This document shows positions 22,501 through 29,678 of a DNA stretch of 64,000 nucleotides, in pieces. Below the pieces are notes generated by a model. The model had not been told where the DNA came from. It did not search any database and was given only the letters and a program-made list of their open reading frames with translations. The position numbers and the translations under genes were made by a program. The stretch lies in the NCBI GenBank assembly GCA_964461505.1, contig CAYWUW010000002.1:1-64000 (forward strand), written 5' to 3'. The first letter of the stretch is position 1. The number at the start of each line of letters is the position of its first letter. This DNA is from HK-STAS-PATE-42 sp964461505. GTDB lineage: Bacteria; Patescibacteriota; Saccharimonadia; Saccharimonadales; HK-STAS-PATE-42.

Positions 22501-22773
22501 ATGTGCAGAAATATTAAACCGCTTTATAATTTTGAGCCTCATGCTACGAGCGAAGAGGTTAGAGCTGCTGCCCTGCAGTTTGTTAGAAAGATTTCCGGCT
22601 TTAATGAGCCATCTGAAGCAAACAAAAAAGCTTTTGAACGTGCAGTAAACGAGATCGCTCACACCAGCCACCATCTTTTAGAAGATCTTGTTACACAAGC
22701 CAAGCCTAAAAATAGAGAAGTAGAAGCAGCTAAAGCTAAAGAACGCTCGAAAAAACGCTTCGGGAAAAAGTAA
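22501..22773 (+). CDS. DUF2277 family protein
   Basis: The 90-residue protein starts MCRNIKPLYNFEPHATSEEV and contains the conserved AAALQFVRKISGFNEPSEAN and AFERAVNEIAHTSHHLLEDL segments, which I recognise as DUF2277. Members are small cytosolic proteins with a conserved MCRNI start and no known function. It lies between the tRNA-Lys terminator and convergent murB. The stretch from here through the pyrophosphatase gene has no TAAGCTTA motif, unlike most of the window. Confidence 0.85.
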   Translation: MCRNIKPLYNFEPHATSEEVRAAALQFVRKISGFNEPSEANKKAFERAVNEIAHTSHHLLEDLVTQAKPKNREVEAAKAKERSKKRFGKK

Positions 22774-22789
22774 AATATCTAATGTGTAG

Positions 22790-23821
22790 CTAAATAAGTT
22801 CAGGTTCTTGCTTTAAAAATATTCCAAACTTTTCTTCGATTCTATTGATAACCATGTCTCTAAAAGCGATTAAGTTTTGCGTACTTTTTGCTGATTTATT
22901 AACAACCACTAAGTGCTGGAGAGGATAAAATGATATACCCTTATGCTCAAAATTGCTTAAACCGGCAGATTCTATAAGCCATCCCGCTGAAATCTTATAC
23001 TCATTATTGCCCACTTGCCAGGATTTTATATTTGTATTTTCAAATTTGAGTTTCAAATGCTTTTCCGAAGAAATAATAGGGTTAGTAAAGAAAGATCCAG
23101 AGTTTGCAACGTATTGAGGGTCGGGTAATTTGGCGGATCTAACTGAAATTACAACTTGACGAATATTTTGAGGTGTTATCTTATCTATATTATTTTCTGT
23201 ATAAAACTTTTCTAAGGGTTCATATAGCGGTCGCGCCAGTATCATCTTCTTACTTAGCCTAAAAGTTACTGAAGCTATATAAAGGTGTCTTTGCTCGATA
23301 GGCACCTTTAACTTACTAGAGCGATAACCAAATTTCAGCTCTTTATTATTAATAGAGACAAATTTATTTTTTCTAGAATCATAGGCTTCAACTTCTAATA
23401 TTGTGTCTGCGACCTCCTGGCCGTAAGCACCAATATTCTGAACTGGAGCGGCCCCAACTGTACCCGGAATTAGCGAGAGAGCTTCTATCCCACTTAGGTT
23501 TTTTTTAACGCTATATTTAGCAAAATCATCCCATATTTCGCCCGATCCTACTTTAAGCGTGACAGATGTGACATCTTCGTCAATCTTTTCAATTCCAGCT
23601 ATTTTATTGAAGCAAACTAGGCCTTCGAACCCAGAGTCTTTAAAAATAGTATTACTTCCGGAACCGATAATAAGTAATTTTGTGCTTTGAGCTTTAGACC
23701 AGTTAACGGCTTCTACGAGCTCATCTTTATTATTAATAGTGGATAAGTATTTAGCCGAACCGCCTAAGCGCATTGTGCAGTATTCGGCCAATGAAACGTC
23801 GTTTTGAATAACTAAACTCAT
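22790..23821 (-). CDS. murB: UDP-N-acetylenolpyruvoylglucosamine reductase
   Basis: MurB reduces UDP-GlcNAc-enolpyruvate to UDP-MurNAc with NADPH and FAD. The 343-residue length fits the E. coli-type enzyme. Visible landmarks are TMRLGGSAKYL, the FAD-binding IIGSGSNTIF, LSLIPGTVGAAPVQNIGAYG, the catalytic arginine region FGYRSSKLK, and the proton-donor serine in NSGSFFTNP. The gene lies convergent to DUF2277 and divergent from the pyrophosphatase gene. A TAAAAT box sits about 6 nt before the ATG, so the message may be leaderless. The gene has none of the iterated motif. Confidence 0.96.
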   Translation of the reverse strand: MSLVIQNDVSLAEYCTMRLGGSAKYLSTINNKDELVEAVNWSKAQSTKLLIIGSGSNTIFKDSGFEGLVCFNKIAGIEKIDEDVTSVTLKVGSGEIWDDFAKYSVKKNLSGIEALSLIPGTVGAAPVQNIGAYGQEVADTILEVEAYDSRKNKFVSINNKELKFGYRSSKLKVPIEQRHLYIASVTFRLSKKMILARPLYEPLEKFYTENNIDKITPQNIRQVVISVRSAKLPDPQYVANSGSFFTNPIISSEKHLKLKFENTNIKSWQVGNNEYKISAGWLIESAGLSNFEHKGISFYPLQHLVVVNKSAKSTQNLIAFRDMVINRIEEKFGIFLKQEPELI

Positions 23822-23857
23822 ATTACTATTTTAATCTATTCGAAGATCTACTCTTGG

Positions 23858-23863
23858 TATAAT
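23858..23863 (+). promoter_or_regulatory. -10 box for the pyrophosphatase gene
   Basis: TTGGTATAAT is an extended -10 sequence ending at 23863, 23 nt before the ATG. No clear -35 box is needed with this type. Confidence 0.55.
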
Positions 23864-23886
23864 TACCGATTATAAAGCATACTACG

Positions 23887-24231
23887 ATGGATTATTCTAA
23901 ACCTTTTTTAGGAAAAATTGTTCAGGTTGAAGTCGATAGGCCGCTAGGCTCAAAACATCCTAAGCACGGCTACATTTACCCTATTAACTATGGGTTTGTA
24001 CCGAACACTTTAGCTCCAGATGGCGCTGAACTAGATGTTTATATACTAGGTGAAGATAAACCACTTAAAGGCTTTTTAGGAAAATGCATAGCAATTCTTC
24101 ACAGAACGAATGATGACGACGATAAGCTAATTGTATGTCCTGAAGGCTTAGAGTTTACAGACGATGAAATTCGTGAAACGACTAACTTTCAAGAGCAATA
24201 CTTTGAATCGGAGATTATTAGACCGTCTTAA
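23887..24231 (+). CDS. small inorganic pyrophosphatase-like protein
   Basis: The 114-residue protein has the core of family I inorganic pyrophosphatase: HGYIYPINYGFVPNTLAPDG followed by ELDVYILG, and an acidic NDDDDKLIVCPEG loop. Standard enzymes are about 160-180 residues, so this is a short form lacking the usual C-terminal helix; such short versions occur in other bacteria. The usual DxDPxDV signature reads DGAELDV, one acidic residue fewer, so catalytic activity is likely but not certain. Its stop overlaps the mltG stop by 4 nt (convergent). Confidence 0.75.
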   Translation: MDYSKPFLGKIVQVEVDRPLGSKHPKHGYIYPINYGFVPNTLAPDGAELDVYILGEDKPLKGFLGKCIAILHRTNDDDDKLIVCPEGLEFTDDEIRETTNFQEQYFESEIIRPS

Positions 24232-25304
24232 ATTTTGCAGAGTTCGATGCAGTGTAGGCGGATGTCTTCTTGGTGTTGCTGTTCTGTGTGAGAATAGTAG
24301 ATTACACCGTCATCTCCGGCAACGAAGAATAGGAAATCGGTTGGGGAAGGATTGGCGACGGCCTCTAGGGCAGACATCTCGAAGGTTCCAATTGGAGTTG
24401 GCGGCAAACCTTTGTAAATTCTAGTGTTATAGGGTGAATCGATCGTGGGAGAAGGTTCGACACCCTTAAGCTTAGCGGCATACATAAAAGTTGGGTCGGC
24501 TCCAAGAGAGATATTTTGAGCAAGGCGGAGCTCAAAAACCTGAGCAATCTTTTTTTGTTCTGCTGGGTTTGAAGATTCTTTTTGAACGATGGAAGCTAGC
24601 GTAAAGGCTTGGTGAACTGTGAAGCCTCGGGAACTTAAAGCCGCGCGGAAGGGTTCTATGCGAGTTTGGTAAAGATCAAAATTGCGCTTTAGCCAAGCCT
24701 CGAAAGTTACGCCAGAATTAAGATCTTTGTAAGTTTCGGGGAGCAGGTAACCTTCTAGATTAACGCTGTTAGTTGGGTAATCTGCTAGAAGTGGGTGAAA
24801 GTTCTTATCTAAATTATCTAGCACTTGCTGAACTTGTTCTTGCCCAAAATGCTGATTGAGTTCTGGAAGAAGTTCTTGCATGGTTTTGCCGGCCAAAATA
24901 GTAAGTTTAGCGTCAGAAACCTTCCCGCCAGAGATGACCTCTATAATTTGCGGGCCGGAAAGTTCTGGCGAAATGCTGTATTTTCCGACCTTAAGTTTAG
25001 AGTAGGTTCCATTAATTTTGGTGTGAATTTTAAGAGCGGTGGTAGAACGAACTAGACCTTCATCACTTAATCTTTTTAGAATGTCGTTTACGGAATCGCC
25101 CTTGGCGACATTGAATGATTTGCTTTCACCAACTCCAACTGGTTTTAAGGCGTGTTTATACCAAACATAGCTAGAGCCGAGCATAATTAGACCCAGAGCT
25201 ACTAAGCTTAAGAAGGCTTTTTTAGGATTAAGCTTAAGGGCCGGAGAAGGCAGATCTTTAGATTTTTTAAAGCTGCCAATTTTGTGATGATAGTATGTTT
25301 TCAT
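24228..25304 (-). CDS. mltG: endolytic murein transglycosylase MltG-like
   Basis: MltG cleaves nascent glycan strands at the membrane and sets their length. The 358-residue protein has a cytosolic basic start, a transmembrane segment at about residues 31-47 (FLSLVALGLIMLGSSYVWY) and the YceG domain, with LKVGKYSISPELSG, EGYLLPETY and the catalytic-glutamate segment ASIVQKESSN, then PYNTRIYKGLPPTPI near the end. It is upstream-coupled to ruvX (25-nt gap), the common mltG-ruvX neighbourhood. Confidence 0.95.
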   Translation of the reverse strand: MKTYYHHKIGSFKKSKDLPSPALKLNPKKAFLSLVALGLIMLGSSYVWYKHALKPVGVGESKSFNVAKGDSVNDILKRLSDEGLVRSTTALKIHTKINGTYSKLKVGKYSISPELSGPQIIEVISGGKVSDAKLTILAGKTMQELLPELNQHFGQEQVQQVLDNLDKNFHPLLADYPTNSVNLEGYLLPETYKDLNSGVTFEAWLKRNFDLYQTRIEPFRAALSSRGFTVHQAFTLASIVQKESSNPAEQKKIAQVFELRLAQNISLGADPTFMYAAKLKGVEPSPTIDSPYNTRIYKGLPPTPIGTFEMSALEAVANPSPTDFLFFVAGDDGVIYYSHTEQQHQEDIRLHCIELCKI

Positions 25305-25329
25305 AAAAAAATCTACTTTTTTATTAATT

Positions 25330-25761
25330 TTAGTGCGCTAGAGGTGCGTTGCGGATTTCTTGTTCTAGATAATCTTGAAGAATAAGCGCGGCGGCTTGAT
25401 CATCTATTCTTTGTTTATTGCCCTTTTTATCTTCGCTGAGTTGATCTCGAACGTGTACACTCGAAAGAGTCTCATCTTGAAACTTAAGGGGAAGTTGAAG
25501 GATAGTTTTTAGTTTATCACCAAAAGCCTCGACATCTCTAGTTTGTTGGGTGATTTGCCCGCTTAGGCCACGAGGATAGCCAAGAATAAGCTGCTGAATT
25601 TTGTATTTTTGACAGATTAAGTTTAGTTCTTTAAATGGAGAGGCGGGGTCAGAGGTGGAGTTGGCGATGATAGCAAGTGGCTGGGCAATTAAGATGGAGG
25701 TAGTGTCGGCGTAAGCTAGACCGATGTTTTTTGTTCCGTAATCTATGGCTAGAATCTTCAC
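25330..25761 (-). CDS. ruvX: putative Holliday junction resolvase RuvX (YqgF)
   Basis: The 143-residue RNase H-fold protein has the family motifs ILAIDYGTKNIGLAYAD, LGYPRGLSG, DETLSSVHVRDQL and the closing acidic pair in RIDDQAAALILQDYL. The family acts in 16S rRNA 5' maturation or Holliday junction resolution, depending on species. It lies between a large membrane protein and mltG, all leftward. Confidence 0.94.
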   Translation of the reverse strand: MKILAIDYGTKNIGLAYADTTSILIAQPLAIIANSTSDPASPFKELNLICQKYKIQQLILGYPRGLSGQITQQTRDVEAFGDKLKTILQLPLKFQDETLSSVHVRDQLSEDKKGNKQRIDDQAAALILQDYLEQEIRNAPLAH

Positions 25762-25800
25762 GCTTTTAGTTATTTTAGATTTTGTTAAGCTTAGGCTTTT

Positions 25801-27516
25801 TTAGTTAGTTTGGTTAATTTCGACGTTTAGTTCGATTTTATCTGAAGCAGGAAGTTTAGAAGACCAAAATGGTTTGATTTTGACTTTAGAACTATCGACT
25901 CCTTCAAACTGGTTAATAATGGCGATGGCTTCACCCTTTTTTTTGCCGGCAATATCTTGCTTGATTTTGTTTAGATCTAGCGGCGGGCCAAGATAGGCGG
26001 TTGTGCTAAACTGATAGCCGCTATCTTCGGCCGGGCTAAGCTTAAGCTGATCGAGCCCATCTTTAATAATGCTTTGGTGATCATCTTTTTTAAGTTTATC
26101 TAGCTGCAGATCGAGAATTGCTTTAAGTTCGCTTTCTTGCACAGCGAGTAGAGAATAGCTGGCGGTTAGGGTTCCGCTAAGCTGTTCGGCCTGCTGACCA
26201 ACGGCTGGAGTTAGTTGGATTTTGCCGAGATCTAGCTTGAAGGTATCTTCTAGAGCTTTTTGATTATCACTGAGCTGATCTTTTAGTTCGTTTTTATAGG
26301 CTTCTTGATTGGCGGAAGAGATTTTTTCTTTAAGGCTGTTGACGTCGGCATCGCTGACTACTTTAACAACTTGAGTTGTTCCGCCGGACATTGCAGAGCC
26401 CTGCCCTGTTATTTTGGCTGGAACTCCAGAAATGGTGTAGGCTTTGGCAGAGGCGTTGTATTCGGATCCAGCCTCTTTTGCGGTTACGTTAACTGTTGCG
26501 TTACCGTTGTTTTTGCAGGTTCCGTTACTAAAAAAATCGCTGGCAGGAACAAAGATGGAGCTGTTGGTGATGTAGTTTAAGCCAGAGCTGGCGGCTGCGG
26601 TTCCGGCGGATATGGTAACATCGTTATCTGTGCAGTTGGTGATTTTGATGCTTCCGCTGGCCTTGGCTCCAATATTTTGCTGGCCTGTTGCGGCCACGCT
26701 TTCAGTAATGGTTTTAGAGCCAGATTTTCTTTCTACCTTAAGTTCGCCTTCGGTTGTAGCAGAGCTAGATTCGTTAAGCTTAGCAACAAAGCTGACTTCG
26801 TAGCGTTCGGCATTGGCACGAACTTCGACGGTGGCGGTTCTTTTAGAGGTGAGTAACAGGAGGATGGCCGCGAGTAAAAGAAAGAAGATGCCCAGCCCGA
26901 TGATGGCTTTTTTGCGAAAACCTTCGAAGTTAGGAATCTTTTTGCCGAATCCAGCTTTTTTGGTTTTTTTGGCTAATTTTTCTTCTGCCGGAGTTGGCTC
27001 CGAGCTTGATTCTGGGCTAGAGGAACTTTTGTTAAGCTTAATGCTTGTTCCGGCGGCTGCAAATTCAGAGCCATCAATTGTTAAATCTTCTTCGTCGAGA
27101 TCTGGTTCGATCTTTTTGCTTTTTTGAGGAATGTCATCTTCTTCTAATTCAAATTGAGATTTTGAGCCGGGTTGTAAACTTAATGCTGGTTCGGATGTTA
27201 AGTTTGGGGCGGTTGGGAGCTTAGCGGCAGCGGCCATAGTTTTAAGTTTAGGGTCGGAGGTTATCAGAGCGAGTTCTTTGGCTTTGGAACGTGCGGTTCT
27301 GGCAATAAGCTTAAGGTTGACTCCGCTTTTTAGAGCGCTGGAGTTTTTTGGCACAACAATCTTGATGTTTTTGGCGGATTCTTGGCGAATTTTAGAAACG
27401 ATAGAGGTAATGTCTGAATCTTGATCAACATAAATTACTCCGCTTGGGTTGGATCCGGCAGAAACAACGTTAGATTCTTTTTTTGGAGCTGAGGCTGCTT
27501 TTGGCTTAGTTTGCAT
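25801..27516 (-). CDS. baseplate-J-like membrane-anchored protein
   Basis: The 571-residue protein has a cytosolic N-domain (about 25-110, with SALKSGVNLKLIARTARSK), an acidic linker, one transmembrane segment (about 206-225, AIIGLGIFFLLLAAILLLL) and a large outer domain. The outer part contains TGQQNIGAKASGSIKITN and AKEAGSEYNASAKAYTISG, resembling the proteins annotated baseplate J/gp47 family in Patescibacteria. The topology suggests a cell-surface assembly protein rather than a phage tail part: no phage genes are nearby. Six or more AAGCTTA motifs lie in or next to it. Confidence 0.55.
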   Translation of the reverse strand: MQTKPKAASAPKKESNVVSAGSNPSGVIYVDQDSDITSIVSKIRQESAKNIKIVVPKNSSALKSGVNLKLIARTARSKAKELALITSDPKLKTMAAAAKLPTAPNLTSEPALSLQPGSKSQFELEEDDIPQKSKKIEPDLDEEDLTIDGSEFAAAGTSIKLNKSSSSPESSSEPTPAEEKLAKKTKKAGFGKKIPNFEGFRKKAIIGLGIFFLLLAAILLLLTSKRTATVEVRANAERYEVSFVAKLNESSSATTEGELKVERKSGSKTITESVAATGQQNIGAKASGSIKITNCTDNDVTISAGTAAASSGLNYITNSSIFVPASDFFSNGTCKNNGNATVNVTAKEAGSEYNASAKAYTISGVPAKITGQGSAMSGGTTQVVKVVSDADVNSLKEKISSANQEAYKNELKDQLSDNQKALEDTFKLDLGKIQLTPAVGQQAEQLSGTLTASYSLLAVQESELKAILDLQLDKLKKDDHQSIIKDGLDQLKLSPAEDSGYQFSTTAYLGPPLDLNKIKQDIAGKKKGEAIAIINQFEGVDSSKVKIKPFWSSKLPASDKIELNVEINQTN

Positions 27517-27923
27517 CTGTTTATTTTTATGAAAAGAATTAGAATATCAAAAATGGAAGTAACCAAAGAATTACTTTAAGCTTAAGTTTAGCACTTTAAC
27601 AAAGAGTTGTTAAGCTTAGGCCAGTCCGTTACCGAGAAACCTCACGTCTATATTTCGTCATCCCAGAGGATTGAGAGGAACGAATAACGTAGGAATCCAG
27701 AGTATAATTAAGCTTAAGATGCCGATTAATCCTGCTATGTGTGTGTATTCTTAGCTTCAAAAAGAAATGGGGCTCCGTATGTTGGGGTTAGCTCTAATCT
27801 GGAATGGAAAGATCTTTTTAGAGGAAGTATTTAATTAGACTTGGATTCTTCGTTCACTGCGTTTGCTCTTTTCTGAATGACGACGATGATGGGTATTGCT
27901 GGTATAATTAAGCTTAATGGTAA
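27517..27923. other. 407-bp gap with a pair of inverted intergenic repeats
   Basis: CGTCATCCC...GGAATCCAG (27656-27700) and TTGGATTC...ATGACG (27841-27886) are inverted relatives of the same element. Between them is a TATAAT box near 27711 and an 11-codon frame at 27719, too short to judge. Four TAAGCTTA motifs occur here. The extended -10 TGGTATAAT at 27900-27908 belongs to tRNA-Leu. Confidence 0.6.
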
Positions 27924-28010
27924 GCCGGGGTGGCGGAACTGGTAGACGCGCCGGACTCAAAATCCGGTTAGAGCAATCTAGTGAGAGTTCGAGTCTCTCC
28001 CTCGGCACCA
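27924..28010 (+). tRNA. tRNA-Leu (anticodon CAA)
   Basis: The 87-nt gene has acceptor GCCGGGG/CCTCGGC (one G-T pair), the anticodon stem CCGGA/TCCGG with loop CTCAAAA (anticodon CAA), a long class II variable arm (TTAGAGCAATCTAGTGA), T arm GAGAGTTCGAGTCTCTC and encoded CCA. An extended -10 promoter lies 15 nt upstream. Confidence 0.96.
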
Positions 28011-28080
28011 AAGTTCGTACTTGTAACTATGAACCATGACCTGTTTGTTTTTCAGGATCTAGGGTTCAGGTTAAGAAATT

Positions 28081-28533
28081 ATGATTTATATTGGAGCAGA
28101 TCATCAGGGTAGAATATTCTGTAAAGAAGTAGAAAGCTTTTTGCGGGAATTAAGCTTAGAGTTTTTAGAAGTTGGCGAAGAATTCTATAACTCAGAAGAT
28201 GATTATCCGGATTTTGCTAAAGCAGTTGTAGCTAGGCTTTATGGAGCCTGGCAGAATGAAGACGTGCAAGCAAAAGGGATCTTGCTTTGTGGAAGTGGGC
28301 AAGGAATGGCTATTGCAGCAAATAGGTTTAGGGGAATTCGAGCTGGGCTTTGTTGGAACAAGCAAGAGGTTGAACTGGCCCGCAGTGATGATGATATTAA
28401 TATTTTATGCTTGCCGAAATTCTTGTTTGAAGATGAGAGCTGGAAGGATATTGTTAGAACTTTTTTAGAAACGGAATTTAAGAGCGCGCCGAAGTATTCT
28501 AGAAGAATCGAGAAGTTAGATCGGTTGCCTTAA
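28081..28533 (+). CDS. rpiB: RpiB/LacAB family sugar-phosphate isomerase
   Basis: Ribose-5-phosphate isomerase B interconverts ribose-5-phosphate and ribulose-5-phosphate. The 150-residue protein has IYIGADHQG at the start, the catalytic cysteine in GILLCGSGQGMAIAANR, and GIRAGLCWNKQEVELARSDD. All family landmarks are in place. Its stop overlaps by 4 nt the stop of the convergent BtpA-like gene. Confidence 0.93.
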   Translation: MIYIGADHQGRIFCKEVESFLRELSLEFLEVGEEFYNSEDDYPDFAKAVVARLYGAWQNEDVQAKGILLCGSGQGMAIAANRFRGIRAGLCWNKQEVELARSDDDINILCLPKFLFEDESWKDIVRTFLETEFKSAPKYSRRIEKLDRLP

Positions 28534-29216
28534 AGCGCATGAGCCTCTTCAACCATTTGCTTTAGCGAATCGGGAACAAAGATTCCGCTATATTTGCCCG
28601 TCTCTATACCTGTTGCAACAAATACTTGATCAGCTGCAGCAAACTTGCCAACATTATCTGGCGTAACTCCGCTAGCAATGGCTAGTGGCTTGTCACCAAT
28701 AGCTTCTTTCATTGCTTTTACCTTATCTGAATTGGTGGGACTTCCAGTTCCGGGTCCGCTCGTGACTACAATATCTACAAAATCCTTAAGCCTAGTAGCT
28801 TCTGCGGCGGCCTTTGCTGGATCTTCTGTGGCAGTAGAGGTGTATTTAAAAGCCACACCACCCGCATACTGAACTCTAGAATAAACATCTGGCCTACTAA
28901 GCTTAAAACGATCAACCGACGTTCTAGTCTGACTACAATCATCAACCCATAACGCATCGGGTAAGTCTTTAGATTCACCAGCCAAGGCAGCCAGTAGATC
29001 AAAAGCCTGCAGAGGTGTCTTGAATAGAAAGTTCACACCGATGAATGCTTGCGGGCTAGAAGCTCTTAGTTCCTTAAATACGGTCATAGTTGGGGTGGGG
29101 GAAAGAGTAGCGTGGTCAATTAGATAAACTCCATCCGCCCCAGCTTCAAGCGCTAGTTCCGCTTGCTGAGTAGCAATATCTACTTCATTTATATGGACCA
29201 CAGGAAACACTTTCAT
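28530..29216 (-). CDS. BtpA/SgcQ-like TIM-barrel protein
   Basis: The 228-residue protein has the repeated beta/alpha pattern of a TIM barrel: FPVVHINEVDIATQQAELAL then EAGADGVYLIDHA, FIGVNFLFK, DIVVTSGPGTGSPTN and PLAIASGVTPDNV, which resembles BtpA/SgcQ proteins. BtpA affects photosystem I assembly in cyanobacteria; in other bacteria the family is probably enzymatic, with unknown substrate. It is convergent with rpiB. Confidence 0.7.
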   Translation of the reverse strand: MKVFPVVHINEVDIATQQAELALEAGADGVYLIDHATLSPTPTMTVFKELRASSPQAFIGVNFLFKTPLQAFDLLAALAGESKDLPDALWVDDCSQTRTSVDRFKLSRPDVYSRVQYAGGVAFKYTSTATEDPAKAAAEATRLKDFVDIVVTSGPGTGSPTNSDKVKAMKEAIGDKPLAIASGVTPDNVGKFAAADQVFVATGIETGKYSGIFVPDSLKQMVEEAHAL

Positions 29217-29238
29217 AATCTGGATTATAAACCAAGCA

Positions 29239-29267
29239 TTGACTTAAGCTTAAGGGTGATGTATAAT
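29239..29267 (+). promoter_or_regulatory. promoter of the PheRS attenuator transcript
   Basis: TTGACT (29239-29244) and TATAAT (29262-29267) are exactly 17 nt apart, the best promoter match in the window. The spacer contains a TTAAGCTTAA motif. Transcription should start near 29274, only about 5 nt before the ATG of the leader peptide. Confidence 0.85.
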
Positions 29268-29279
29268 TGATGTCATTAT

Positions 29280-29399
29280 ATGAATAACGTAGAAAGTTAC
29301 ATCTTAGAAATTATCAAGGCTTTAAAAAGTCTGATTTCTGATGTTTGGAATATTTACGTTTCTAACAACTCTTTTGCTTTTGCATTTTTTGCCCTTTAG
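29280..29399 (+). CDS. 39-residue Phe-rich leader peptide
   Basis: The frame starts at ATG 29280 and stops at TAG 29397-29399. The peptide begins MNNVESYILEIIKALKSLIS and ends SFAFAFFAL, with four Phe codons (all TTT) in the last eight residues. The stop codon lies in the loop of a terminator hairpin. This is the layout of the E. coli pheST and pheA leader peptides, in which ribosomes stalled at Phe codons prevent termination. The gene downstream is a PheRS, which fits. It has no ribosome-binding site and would be read from a nearly leaderless 5' end. Confidence 0.7.
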   Translation: MNNVESYILEIIKALKSLISDVWNIYVSNNSFAFAFFAL

Positions 29400-29412
29400 G
29401 GCATTTTATTTT
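29390..29412 (+). terminator. attenuator terminator between leader peptide and PheRS
   Basis: TGCCC (29390-29394) and GGGCA (29399-29403) form a short stem around TTTA and are followed by TTTTATTTTTT. The last Phe codons end at 29390, so a ribosome stalled there would cover the 5' arm and block the hairpin. The 5-bp stem is weak, as expected for a switchable terminator. Confidence 0.7.
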
Positions 29413-29485
29413 TTACATTTTAGAAACAATTTAAGCTTAGCAATTAAGCTAACTCAACAATAATTTAAGAGAGAAGGAATTTACG

Positions 29486-29662
29486 ATGACAGAAAGAAGA
29501 AGATACGGTCTTGCGCCAACTCCAGGCACAGAAAAAGTGTGGCCACCAAAACTAGTAATTGCGAGGGAAGTTAAAGATGAATTGGGAGGAGCGGCCTTAA
29601 GCTTAGCAGATTTGCCAACTTACGTTCCTCCGCCAGCTGATGGTTCTTGTGGATCTTGGTAG
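29486..29662 (+). CDS. 58-residue unidentified protein before PheRS
   Basis: A good ribosome-binding site (GAGAGAAGGA) precedes the ATG at 29486. The product begins MTERRRYGLAPTPGTEKVWP, is Pro-rich, contains the iterated motif read as Leu-Ser-Leu, and ends ADGSCGSW. The stop TAG is 16 nt before the PheRS start, so the two are co-transcribed and may be translationally coupled. I do not recognise a family. Confidence 0.6.
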   Translation: MTERRRYGLAPTPGTEKVWPPKLVIAREVKDELGGAALSLADLPTYVPPPADGSCGSW

Positions 29663-29678
29663 AAGAAGGGGGCATTAT

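Noticed and set aside
22486..22674. 62-codon leftward frame
   Set aside because: It is antisense to the recognised DUF2277 gene and has no supporting start signals.
25801..27516. Prophage, from the baseplate-J-like protein
   Set aside because: It has a transmembrane anchor and its neighbours are ruvX, mltG and tRNA-Leu; no capsid, terminase, integrase or lysis genes occur nearby.
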